The notes beneath the pieces were generated by a model that was not told where the DNA came from, made no database searches, and saw nothing but the letters and a program-made list of their open reading frames with translations. DNA of 64,000 nucleotides from Saprospiraceae bacterium (GTDB lineage: Bacteria > Bacteroidota > Bacteroidia > Chitinophagales > Saprospiraceae). The first letter of the stretch is position 1. Each line of letters begins with the position of its first letter. Position numbers and translations under genes: made by a program. Positions 27,742 to 36,792 of the stretch are shown in pieces. The stretch is taken from assembly GCA_019638455.1 (NCBI GenBank), contig JAHBTU010000005.1, positions 341,054 through 405,053 on the forward strand, given 5' to 3'.

Positions 27742-28554
27742 CTATTGCAGCCTGATTCTTCCGTTGACAACAGAAAACTGCTTCACTTCACCTTGGTCGT
27801 TGATGAGACGGCCTGACATGGTGCATGACGAGCAGTTTGCCGCATCGCAAAATGTCACAATGAGTTTCTTCTTCTTGGGACAGGAACCATTAGTGTTGCA
27901 ACGGCATTCAAGTGCAGCATCATCATCGCCAACTGGAAGTACTCTCAGCGACACATCGTCTATATCACTTGGAACAGTAATAGGAATTACATAACCCAAG
28001 TGTTTGACAAATACCACTTTGGTCTGATTCGTGCTGCTTTCTATAAAATTTTGTTGTAGTTCGGTGAGAAAGCTTGATACCTCTTCCGAATCAATGAACT
28101 TGTGAGGGAGAATTAGTTTGTCCTGTATGCTGCTAAAACTGGTTACGGACGAACTTCCATCTGTATCGGCTATGATGAGCTCCTCCACTTCAATTATGCT
28201 GCCATCAGCTCTTTTAATCGCGGCGGACTTTGTGCAGTTTGAGCAACCATCCATCAGGCAGCCATAAGTACCGTCACTGTAAACTGGGCTACATCCTGTG
28301 CCTGTGTTACAAGTACATGTGACACCACCGGTGCCTCCGCCGGAGGGATCTGTCCGTGAAAAATTACCCTGATTATCCACACCGATTAGATAGTGGTTAG
28401 AGGGAAGAGTAAAATGTAGCGTATTCCCTTCCTGTACAAATTGTGTCCCTGCGGGAAAGTCGAGGTTGAAATCAATTTTACTCCCGCTTTGTTGGGCTGA
28501 CACCACATGGGCAAGCAAGAAGACAACGTATAATGAAATCATATTCGTTTTCAT
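27742..28554 (-). CDS. Exported protein with repeated cysteine clusters
   Basis: 270 residues, unrecognised. Signal peptide MKTNMISLYVVFLLAHVVSAQQ. Two similar cysteine blocks are visible, CTCNTGTGCSP...GCSNCTKS near residues 80-110 and CRCNTNGSCPKKKK...NCSSCTMS near 215-250, each ending in a C-x-x-C after an Asn/Gly; this suggests an internal duplication. The C-x-x-C clusters recall those of the secreted proteins at 16744 and 18596. It follows the 74-bp leader shared with the gene at 25292-25681. In the original arrangement, without IS5 and IS1, those two genes were close neighbours. Confidence 0.65.
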   Translation of the reverse strand: MKTNMISLYVVFLLAHVVSAQQSGSKIDFNLDFPAGTQFVQEGNTLHFTLPSNHYLIGVDNQGNFSRTDPSGGGTGGVTCTCNTGTGCSPVYSDGTYGCLMDGCSNCTKSAAIKRADGSIIEVEELIIADTDGSSSVTSFSSIQDKLILPHKFIDSEEVSSFLTELQQNFIESSTNQTKVVFVKHLGYVIPITVPSDIDDVSLRVLPVGDDDAALECRCNTNGSCPKKKKLIVTFCDAANCSSCTMSGRLINDQGEVKQFSVVNGRIRLQ

Positions 28555-28567
28555 ATCCTGAAAATAT

Positions 28568-28641
28568 AGCGTGTTTTGCCTACTCTATCCGCTTTTCGGC
28601 ATCCGCGTCCGTACTCTATTGTGGATTTTCCGGAATACTCC
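28568..28641 (-). promoter_or_regulatory. Duplicated 74-bp leader, copy 2
   Basis: Identical to 25696-25769 and at the same distance (14 bp) from the start codon of the downstream minus-strand gene. See that entry for properties. Confidence 0.7.
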
Positions 28642-28834
28642 ATTGCGTTGCAAAACATACTAGAGCGCGACAGTTATGCTATTCGATACATATTCTGACA
28701 CATAGTGTCAAGGCTACATACTGCGGGCTGAAATATGGGCTGCAACTCTATTTGCTTTTATAGGACTTTCAAGGTTTATACTTGGCACATTATCCAACTA
28801 TCAAATTGAGGTGTCGTGGTTCATCCTCAAGCCT

Positions 28835-28857
28835 GCTCGCGGAACGGGTCCGCGAGC
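28835..28857. other. GC-rich hairpin
   Basis: GCTCGCGGA and its perfect complement enclose a five-base loop. No T-run follows. It lies in the otherwise empty stretch 28642-28954, in which I see no gene. Confidence 0.45.
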
Positions 28858-28954
28858 GACCTGAAGGTGCCATTTTGATAGTGATGATGGCCAAACGAGT
28901 GTTGTGATGATGTTGATTTGTTCATGGGGGCAAAGGGATGTTTGGGTTTGTCAG

Positions 28955-29347
28955 TTAGGCGCTTGGTGGCCTGAACAATACGACCCAATTGGTCAGTACC
29001 GGTACAGCGGGGTGGTAGCCATCCGCAATCTCAATGACGTGTCCGAAAATTTTGGCAGGCAGTGTCAAAGGAGCCGCTACGTTTATCCAAGTCGTGCCCA
29101 TCATGCAGGTTATCATGTCGTGTGAGATGCTCTTTTTGGGGAAGGATGCCATGATTGCCCCGCTTTCCAAAATCGAGATTTTCGCTTCGGAAAACCACCG
29201 GATGAAGCACTGCTCCGCCCCTCCTCTTTTTGTCGCGTTGCGCTCATTTGTTACGGCATTGCCCGACAATAAAGGCCTCCTCTGGCGATTGATTAAAGAC
29301 AATCCACCATCCGCGTCGGTAAAAAGTAGCGTGTTGATGTTACCCAT
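28955..29347 (-). CDS. Possible small protein, weakly supported
   Basis: A 130-codon open frame starting MGNINTLLFTDADGGLSLIN. Composition is plausible for a protein (SISHDMITCMMGTTWINVA), and no better frame exists here, but a 110-codon frame on the opposite strand (29034-29363) overlaps most of it. No signal peptide, no recognised domain. It could be a real member of the island or a decayed one. Confidence 0.35.
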   Translation of the reverse strand: MGNINTLLFTDADGGLSLINRQRRPLLSGNAVTNERNATKRGGAEQCFIRWFSEAKISILESGAIMASFPKKSISHDMITCMMGTTWINVAAPLTLPAKIFGHVIEIADGYHPAVPVLTNWVVLFRPPSA

Positions 29348-29456
29348 GACGGTCTGTTTTTAATTTGTGCAAAAGTTCTGTTCCGATGAGCTACGATGCA
29401 AAGTTGGCTTCAAGTAGGTGGCTCTCGCAAGGACACTTGCACGGATTTCGGACACC

Positions 29457-29865
29457 TCAAATTTTCACATCTCCTATCCGACAATAATTGTCTCCACAAT
29501 GATTTCCATCTCTTGTTGCCTTTGACGAGATAGGGTGTTCCATTCTTCGGGTGTTTGCAGCAAAGAGAGTTGGATAAGCAAGTAAATAAACCAAGGTAGC
29601 ATGAGCGTCGTGTTTTGAAAGGTGAAGGATGATTGTTTGAATCGGTAGGACAAAAGTCCACCCCTTCCCTGTCCACGACAAGGACACAAGCGACCTGACA
29701 AGACACGTCAAACCAGCGCGATTAAACAGATTGCCCGAACACTATGTGATTGGTAATGAAGCCTTTAAAACTTGTGAGGCATAATTTATAGCGTTGGAAT
29801 AGGCGATGAACGACTCAAAGGACACTTCTGCGCCATCTGGACACCCCAAATTCGAAGAGGGTTGA
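29457..29865 (-). pseudogene. Decayed gene fragments
   Basis: Two stretches read like real protein in different frames: SFESFIAYSNAINYASQVL (about 29765-29830) and a segment ending SLLQTPEEWNTLSRQRQQE (about 29474-29640). Stops and frame changes separate them. Direct repeats at 29429-29463 and 29818-29852 lie near the two ends. I cannot name the ancestor. The remaining sequence to 30019 shows nothing recognisable. Confidence 0.35.
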
Positions 29866-30737
29866 CATCATTTTTGATTGGCTGTAAAATTTTTAGCAAA
29901 ATTTTATTCCATTTTTGTTCCTAAATCTAATTTTTACTATGTTTGCCTACCCAAGTGTGGCGCTTCATTCGCCACGTTTTTGCAACCGCAAAACATTGCT
30001 CATCAAAACAAATACAAACATGGACGTGCTTCAAGACATCGCCTACATCATCACGCGCTACAAAGTGCGCGAAGTGGACGTCATCACCAACTCCTCTAAC
30101 AAGAAGCCAGGCAAAACGGAAAGCCGCTATTGGGAGTTTTATGTGGGCCTACGCGAAAACCGCTGGAAAGACGAGGAAGAGGCCGCGCGATACTTTGGCA
30201 TGGAGCCTGCCTCCAAACAATTCAACCGGTTCAAGAACGAACTCAAAAAACGCCTGTTGAACACTCTTTTCTTTATTGATTTCAATACTTCCGACTTTAA
30301 CGAGTTTAGTAGGGTTAGTCACGAACTAATAAAAGAATGGAGTACGGCTAAAATCTTGATAAAAAGAGGCGCAATAAAAGCATTTATGGATATTGCTAAC
30401 AAATGTCTCAGGTCTGCACAGAAGTTTGAAAATGTGACGATGATAGTCGAAATAGTACGAACTATAAAAAGCGTTGTTGTCGTTTACCCTGGGTTGCACA
30501 AGGAGGTACCTAAGCTCGATAAGATATTGGAAGAGTACCAAAAAGCAATGTTTGCGGAACTAATGATACAAAATGCTTACGACAGTTTTCTTTACTTGGT
30601 CGTAGGGCAAAAAGGGTATAAAAAGTCGCTTGCTCCGGTAGCTGAACAGATACTAAACGAATATGCACCATTAGCAAAAGAACACGACCATGTTTTATTG
30701 CAGACATTCTATCGCACAATTATAGCCCCGTGCATAT

Positions 30738-31262
30738 TTAAAGGAACGAGACGGATGATTTAGTGAAAAAAGAGCGGATGAGTTCGGGGTCATCAGCGAT
30801 TTCGTGAAGTGCATATTCTACGGCATTTTGCAAATCGTCCAAATTGAGAAAAATCCGGTTTTTGAGTTTGTGGCACTTGAGGTAATCCCAAAGTAATTCT
30901 ATGGCATTTAGTTGTGGGCAATAAGGTGGTAGTGCTTCGAGGTGTATTATACCGGGGTTGTGTTGCAAAAAATCTTTTACCGGCTGACCCTTATGAATTG
31001 AAGCACCATCCCATACGACCAGCATTTTGGTGTTCGTCAGTTCTTCGGTGCTCAACCAAGTGAAAAACTCCTCAAAATCTTCAGCCTTGAAAGGGAGGCG
31101 TTGGATTTGCCAGCACAAATCACCCCGGGTTGAAATCATGCCGAACAGATTCAGATGCTCGCGGCTTTTGAATTCTTGAAGCACCGGAGTCTGGCCCTTG
31201 GGGGCCCAAGTTTTGGCGCAAAAGGGCAGCAAGCAAACCCCACACTCATCGGCATGAAACAA
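30738..31262 (-). CDS. IS630 transposase, catalytic part
   Basis: DDE catalytic domain of an IS630/Tc1-type transposase: LFHADECGVCLLP (first Asp), VVWDGASIHK (second Asp) and PQLNAIELLWDYLK (Glu). It is probably made as a fusion with the upstream frame by -1 slippage on eight consecutive A at about 31287-31294; the nominal start MFHADE is unlikely to be used alone. Confidence 0.9.
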   Translation of the reverse strand: MFHADECGVCLLPFCAKTWAPKGQTPVLQEFKSREHLNLFGMISTRGDLCWQIQRLPFKAEDFEEFFTWLSTEELTNTKMLVVWDGASIHKGQPVKDFLQHNPGIIHLEALPPYCPQLNAIELLWDYLKCHKLKNRIFLNLDDLQNAVEYALHEIADDPELIRSFFTKSSVSFL

Positions 31263-31278
31263 TACGCGGTTTTCCGCT

Positions 31279-31749
31279 TCACTTTTTTTTAATGCGACCT
31301 ATGTCCTCTGCATACCACTTCTGCACCCGCTCTTCCGAACGCTGGCGAGCCTGTTTGGAAGGCCGTTGCAGCGACCATCCGACCTTTTTCAGCAACCGCC
31401 CCACATGGGATGGGTCATACTTTACCCCAAAAAGTCGCTCAATCACAACACCAACGCGACCCCGCGTCCATATTTCCCCTTCAAATCCCTGCGCTGTACA
31501 ACCCTTGTTCAATTCTTCCACCAGGCGCCGCAGGTCTTCGGTTCCTAATTTGCTCTGGGTTCCGCCCGGCGGAAGGCTCTTGTACCAAGCAGGATTGTCT
31601 GCATCGTATCGCGCAAGCCATCGTGACAACGTTGATTTGGGTATCCCCAAACTGGACATGATGTCTTGGCGGTTCTTACCTGAACGGAACATCTCTACCG
31701 CTCGCAGGCGCATCCCTTCATACGAAACTGAACTCAAACGTTTTTTCAT
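31279..31749 (-). CDS. IS630 transposase, DNA-binding part
   Basis: N-terminal helix-turn-helix half (MKKRLSSVSYEGMRLRAVEM, then SSLGIPKSTLSRWLARYD and a second winged-helix-like region). ATG 31749 is used. The frame ends IKKK-stop at an eight-A run where the -1 frame continues as KSEAENRVLFHADE, so frameshifting should join the halves. Confidence 0.88.
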   Translation of the reverse strand: MKKRLSSVSYEGMRLRAVEMFRSGKNRQDIMSSLGIPKSTLSRWLARYDADNPAWYKSLPPGGTQSKLGTEDLRRLVEELNKGCTAQGFEGEIWTRGRVGVVIERLFGVKYDPSHVGRLLKKVGWSLQRPSKQARQRSEERVQKWYAEDIGRIKKK

Positions 31750-32772
31750 GCTCAAAATGAAGCAAAGATACGCCCTTTGTTCCTTTAAAAATGCACGGGG
31801 CTATAAGCTATACTCAAAGACGCTTGTACACGATTGGCAAGGAGGGCTTGACATCGCTGAAGAAGCTGTTGATTATTTTAAAACCAAGCCATTCACTGCT
31901 AATTCTTATCTTAGAATATTCACTCACCAAAAAACCGGATGCCTTATTATGCTTAAACGATATGGGGAAGCAAGAGAATTATTAAACAACTATCTTCCAT
32001 CTATCAACGAAGGTCTCCCACAATGGTTCAAAAACAGAGAGCTTGCCACAGTCAACGCCATCTACTCGAAATCGTACAAAGAAGCGTGGGAGATATGCAA
32101 GGCCGTGATGCGACACACTCGATTTTCAGAGATACCGGCCATGGACCAAGAGTCATGGCGTGTCTATCAAGGCTACCTGCTGCTTCTGGCCCGCATGAAA
32201 AAGATACCCCTTTCGGCGCGAGAAAAAGGAGACTTGCCCAAGTTTCGCTTGCAGGCGTGGCTCAATGATTTGCCGCTCTACGGTCAGGACAAGCGCGGTG
32301 CCAATATCCCGGTGCTGATACTGCAAGCCATGTTCCTGTTGGTGGAAAGGCGCTGGGACGAATACGACAACCGCGTGGAGGTGCTTCGCAAATATCGCCA
32401 ACGGCACCTCGACCCCGATAGCGAGCATTTTCGCACCGACTGCTTCATCAGGATGCTTGAGTTGGTACCCAAGCACGCACACGCGCCCGAGACGCTGCGC
32501 GAGGCGGCAGGCCCGTGGCTCGACAAAATGGCATCCGTTTCGGTGGACATCCTCGACCGCACTTTCGAGATAGAGGTGATGCCTTACGAAGACCAGTGGG
32601 CGTGGGTGATGGAAGCGGTGGAGACCCCGCAGATGTTTGAGGAAGACGAGTCGCCCCACCTCACATCGCAACCCGACGAGGACAAAGAAAAAGCCGGCCT
32701 CTTTTTTTCGGAGACCGGCTTCTCTTCGGCAACTGCCGATAGGGTGAGGGTTTGAGGCTTTGTGTTTTTTGC

Positions 32773-32817
32773 CACAAAGGCACAAAGTCCCTAAGAAATA
32801 AACTTTGTGCCTTCGTG
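32773..32817. terminator. Bidirectional hairpin between convergent genes
   Basis: CACAAAGGCACAAAGT pairs with ACTTTGTGCCTTCGTG with one mismatch around a 13-base loop, between the split gene's stop (32755) and the second protease's stop (32851). It probably ends transcription from both sides. Confidence 0.55.
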
Positions 32818-32850
32818 CCTTTGTAGCGAAATATAATTCACAGCACACTA

Positions 32851-35800
32851 TTATCGCACCACCAACTTTTTCACGCCCCGCCCTTTCTCATTTTCCACCG
32901 CAACGAGATAAAGGCCTTCTGGCATCCCGCCTACTTGGAGCAGTAGCGTGGAGGTGCCGGTGGGTAGTGTCCAAGTCTTTAGCAATTGGCCAGTCGTGTT
33001 GAACAAAGCCACGCGAGTGTCCGAGCTGAGCGATTGCTCCACGGAGAGGCGCACGAGGTCTGTGGCAGGGTTGGGGGTCAGATGGAAGGAGATGTTGTCG
33101 AGCGTCTCTTTCGTGCTGACCGGGAAGGGCTGTATGCTGAACGTGCCAGCCACCAAGCCACCCTCACCATCCGTCACGTCGAAGCGGAATTGGTCGCCGC
33201 CTGTGAAGGAGCCGTAGTCGTAGTAGCGCAACTTGCCTGCGTTGATATCGGCTTGAGTGAATCGGCTGCCGGGCAGCAATAGGCTGCCGCTCATGCGTAG
33301 TTCGCCATGCTTGGGCGCTGTGATGAGTGTGAAGGTCAATTCGTTGGCAGTATTGTTCGGGTCGTCCGCTTTGAGCAGGTCATCGCCGATGAGTGCGTTG
33401 GCACCCGGTTGCACTTGAAGCAAGTTGTTGTTCACAATAAATGGCGCACTGAGCGACACTCCCGCACAGAGTTCGACCTCAAAGCCAGAAAGTGTGCCGC
33501 CCGAGCTCACGAAATTATCTTTCACCTGCAAGGTCCAGACACCCGCAGAGCTCTCTCCGTTCATGGCGCTGAGTGCTTCGGCGGGCTTGGCCATGCTGCC
33601 GTTGTTGGGCGGGGGGCAGCCAAATGCCCCATTGGAGCTGTCGTCAAAACCGATGTTGAAGGGGCCATTGTAAGAAGCGCAACGCTCTTTGAACAACAAT
33701 ACGTTGGTGCCAGCAGGGCTGATAAGCCGCACTTCCAGGTCGCGCATAAACTGGTGGTTGCCCTGCACTTTTTTCACGTTCACATCGCTGAGCGCCACCC
33801 CGGTGCCCATCACGGTGATTTTCGACTCCACAGTGGGTGTGCCGTTGGCAGAGATAGACTTGGGCAAGTCATTAGCGCCAAATGTGGTGCAATTTTGCAC
33901 TCTGGTCACAAAAACAAACGGTTCGGTCCAAGGCCCTGTGCCACAGTCGTTGATGGGGCGAACGCGCCAGTAACATATCTGACCTTCGCCTACGGGTTGC
34001 ACCTTGAATGTGTCAACTTGCACATTCGAGCCGGAAAAAAGAATGGTGCCAGGCTCGAACGAAGGGCTGGTGCCTATCTGTACTTCATAGCTGTCCGCAA
34101 AAGAAGTGAGCTTCCAACGAAGGGTGGGGCCGACATCCACACTTTGGGCGCCATTGGCGGGTGTTTGGAGCGCCAGGGCAGAAAAGTCGTTTTGCACCAC
34201 ACGGTAGGTAGAGGGAAATGATTTGGTCACGTTGTTGGCCGTTCCTTCGATAACCAAATCGTAAGTATCCTCCGCCACCGCATCTGGGAACTCGATGGTC
34301 AGCGTGGCGTTCGCACCCGGCAACACGGGATTGGGGCTGAAAGTGGCCTCAGCGCCCGCTGGCAGGTTGCTGACGGACAGCGTGATGGGCTGGTCGAATC
34401 CAGCCAAGGCAGTGGTGTTGATTTCTGTGGAGAGCGTCGTAGGGGCGCAGATTAAGCCCGCCAAATTGCCGGAGCAGATGGAAAAGTCTGGTTCGCTGGG
34501 TTGTTTTATGACAAACCCGACATCGGAAATGTCGAAGAAGATATTGTCAGCCGCTTGCACCCGCACACGCGCAAGGTTGGTCACGTTGTTGGGCACCAAT
34601 ATGCAGGCGCTGCCGATATTTGGCACGTTGGAGGCCAAAGTCACCTGATTGAGCAAACCGTTGTTCGTGCTGAGCAGGATGTTCACGGTCTTGCAATTGA
34701 CCGGGGCCTTGTCGGTGTTGGCCACATCCCACGTCACAATTTGATATTCGCCCACATTCCAAGCGACGGAGTTGGTGTTGGGGTAAGTGACGCGAAAAGG
34801 ACCAGCCTGCGCCGTGGAGTTGAATCTGATAGAGGCTATATCCACGCCGCCAGCGCCGGGGTGGTTGTCCCGGACGGTGAATTTGAAATTGAACTCGCGG
34901 CTGTAAGTGGGCAACACTTCTACCGGAGTTTGTTGGTTGAACACAATTGAATTGATGCGCGGGAAAGTGCGCGAGAGGCTGTTATTGGGAGGGAACGAAC
35001 GAAACGAGGGTGATGTCAATTGAGGCTGTCCCAATTGGGAGGCAGGGCCTGTGTCGTATTGTTCCCAGCAATAAGTCAGATTGTCCCCATCAAGGTCGCT
35101 GGCTTCACCTGTCAACTGGAAAGGCGTGCCTATCGGTATGAAAAGGTTGTTGGGGTGAGCGATGCTGGCTGTGGGGGCGTTGTTGTTCGTTTCGATGGTC
35201 TCGCCACAAGTGTTGCCAGTGCCCTCCCACATGAATTGCTGCACCTCGATGATGTTGCCCACATGGTAGTAAGGGTCGCTATCGTTCTGGACGTTGTTGT
35301 TGTTGGCACACGCTCCTGCATACGACATGATGGTGCTACCGCTGCCCGGCTCAAAAGCAGTACCCGACGACAACTGGCCTTCATTGGGAGGGCAGTTGCT
35401 CCAAGTATGGCTACCTGACAGTTGGTGGCACATTTCGTGGGCTGCCACCAGATAGAAGTATTCGGAGGTCAGATTGGTGGCAGAGGAGGCGCCTCGTGCT
35501 TTGTCGGGGTTTGAGCATACGCGACCACTCACCACCCCTGCCGCGCTGCCAGCCACATAAGGCCCGAAAACGTGCCCCATGTCGTAGCTATTGATACCGA
35601 TGATGGGATTGATGGCGCCCGGATTTTGGGACATCCAATCGCCCACCGTGTTGCCTGTGTAGGGGTCAGTATCCGGGTCGAGAAAAACGATTTCATCGTT
35701 GTTGGGAATGAGCTCGAAGCGAACGCCCAAGTCGCGCTCCTGAATGCCCACGATAAAGTTGAGCGCGACGTTGATGGCTGCCAATGCTTGAGGCTTCGTG

Positions 35801-36480
35801 CCACCAAAAGCCTGCGTGTACTCGCCTTTGGCAGCAATGGCGGCGCGGTATTTTCTGATTCTGACTTTCTCGTTGCCACGAGCTGCCACGAAACCCCCTC
35901 CCGGTTTTTCAAATTCTTTCAGCAAGTCGAGGTTCTGCTCTACGCCACAAGCGATGCCGCCTCCCGGCATTTCATTGGGCAAATCCCTCAGCCAGTAGGC
36001 CGCGTAGAATTTATCTTGCTCGGTGGAATATGGACGAACCGACTGTATCTGACCATCCGCCTCAAACAGGAAAGCGTGGAATCCGTCGGGGCCAACGCCC
36101 AACCGGACAAAAGCGCCGGAGCCATCGGCAGCAGAGCCAGCGTAGTTGCGAATGGAAGGGTACTTGGCCCCCAACTCAGGTGCCATGATGGGCGATTCCC
36201 ACACATAAAAAACGCGCAAAGCACCGTCGGCCATCGGCAAGGTGAGGCTAAGCGGCTGCGACTGCGCTGCGGAAGTGAACTCCATCGGCGCTTCCAGCAA
36301 GGCGGCTTTCATGGCAGCAAAATCCAACTGAAAAGTTTGGCTCTTCAGGGGCTGGATTTTCCGCTCCGCCTTCGCGGGCAAGGCGATAGACTCCGGTTTC
36401 ACGGGTTTCCAAAAATTGTTTTGGGCAAAAACAGGAAGTGAAAGCCCAAAGACGAGTAACGAGGTGAAAAATTGGCGCAT
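32851..36480 (-). CDS. Secreted multi-domain reprolysin-like metalloprotease with T9SS sorting domain
   Basis: 1209-residue paralogue of the protein at 12472-16131. ATG 36480 begins a signal peptide (MRQFFTSLLVFGLSLPVFAQ); the longer start is a TTG. The order is the same: propeptide-like region, metzincin domain with an intact zinc motif HEMCHQLSGSH (348-358) and met-turn-like MSYAGAC, Ig-like domain (WNVGEYQIVTWDVANTD), fibronectin-like segment, proprotein-convertase P-domain (NDLPKSISANGTPTVESKI), cadherin-like segment and type-A T9SS sorting domain (FHLTPNPATDLVRL to the end). It should be exported by T9SS and act outside the cell; substrate unknown. Confidence 0.9.
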   Translation of the reverse strand: MRQFFTSLLVFGLSLPVFAQNNFWKPVKPESIALPAKAERKIQPLKSQTFQLDFAAMKAALLEAPMEFTSAAQSQPLSLTLPMADGALRVFYVWESPIMAPELGAKYPSIRNYAGSAADGSGAFVRLGVGPDGFHAFLFEADGQIQSVRPYSTEQDKFYAAYWLRDLPNEMPGGGIACGVEQNLDLLKEFEKPGGGFVAARGNEKVRIRKYRAAIAAKGEYTQAFGGTKPQALAAINVALNFIVGIQERDLGVRFELIPNNDEIVFLDPDTDPYTGNTVGDWMSQNPGAINPIIGINSYDMGHVFGPYVAGSAAGVVSGRVCSNPDKARGASSATNLTSEYFYLVAAHEMCHQLSGSHTWSNCPPNEGQLSSGTAFEPGSGSTIMSYAGACANNNNVQNDSDPYYHVGNIIEVQQFMWEGTGNTCGETIETNNNAPTASIAHPNNLFIPIGTPFQLTGEASDLDGDNLTYCWEQYDTGPASQLGQPQLTSPSFRSFPPNNSLSRTFPRINSIVFNQQTPVEVLPTYSREFNFKFTVRDNHPGAGGVDIASIRFNSTAQAGPFRVTYPNTNSVAWNVGEYQIVTWDVANTDKAPVNCKTVNILLSTNNGLLNQVTLASNVPNIGSACILVPNNVTNLARVRVQAADNIFFDISDVGFVIKQPSEPDFSICSGNLAGLICAPTTLSTEINTTALAGFDQPITLSVSNLPAGAEATFSPNPVLPGANATLTIEFPDAVAEDTYDLVIEGTANNVTKSFPSTYRVVQNDFSALALQTPANGAQSVDVGPTLRWKLTSFADSYEVQIGTSPSFEPGTILFSGSNVQVDTFKVQPVGEGQICYWRVRPINDCGTGPWTEPFVFVTRVQNCTTFGANDLPKSISANGTPTVESKITVMGTGVALSDVNVKKVQGNHQFMRDLEVRLISPAGTNVLLFKERCASYNGPFNIGFDDSSNGAFGCPPPNNGSMAKPAEALSAMNGESSAGVWTLQVKDNFVSSGGTLSGFEVELCAGVSLSAPFIVNNNLLQVQPGANALIGDDLLKADDPNNTANELTFTLITAPKHGELRMSGSLLLPGSRFTQADINAGKLRYYDYGSFTGGDQFRFDVTDGEGGLVAGTFSIQPFPVSTKETLDNISFHLTPNPATDLVRLSVEQSLSSDTRVALFNTTGQLLKTWTLPTGTSTLLLQVGGMPEGLYLVAVENEKGRGVKKLVVR

Positions 36481-36604
36481 GGTCAATTTGTTTTAAAAAA
36501 TGTCTTTGTCTGGTAAGTGTTCGGTCGCTGACCGGAAATTACAAAAGTCAGGAGTTTCATTTTTCGAGCGACCCTTTTTTGCCATTTTGCTTAAAAATGA
36601 CCTT

Positions 36605-36784
36605 TATAGTCAACGCAAATCAGCCCCGTCCGCTTCACTTGGCCGGGCAAGCCCCTGAGTACAGGGTCTGACAAGGTGGTTTTGAACGAACGGAGCTCTC
36701 AATCCTTTGGAAATCATGCAAATCAATCAAGGAAATCCCTGCCTTGCCAACCGGCAGGTTCAAATCCTCTTTAATCTGGGTATA
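36605..36784 (-). repeat. Intergenic repeat family A, copy 2
   Basis: About 180 bp, inverted relative to copy 1, from TATAGTCAACGCAAATCAGC to CTTTAATCTGGGTATA. It ends 8 bp from the lysE-type gene's stop codon and fills most of the 312-bp gap after the protease start at 36480. Confidence 0.85.
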
Positions 36785-36792
36785 ATGGCTTC

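Larger units (their letters stand above)
30723..31803. mobile_element. Complete IS630-family element with TA duplication
   Basis: 1081 bp, with inverted ends sharing TAGCCCCGTGCAT then, after one differing base, TTTAAAGGAAC. TA flanks it on both sides (30721-30722 and 31804-31805), the target duplication typical of this family. Removal restores the host reading frame exactly. Confidence 0.93.
30020..32755 (+). pseudogene. Large helical-repeat-like protein gene split by IS630
   Basis: Start ATG 30020 (MDVLQDIAYIITRYKVREVD). The frame is broken at 30722 by an IS630 element. Joining 30020-30722 to 31806-32755, which removes the element and one TA, gives 1653 bp, 550 codons, with the junction reading ..FYRTIKLYSK... 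The protein is mostly helical, with Leu/Ala/Tyr patterns that resemble TPR-type repeats; no family is recognised and no signal peptide is present. The 3' part alone is open and could be expressed as a fragment. The central portion is clearly AT-richer than both ends. Confidence 0.85.
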
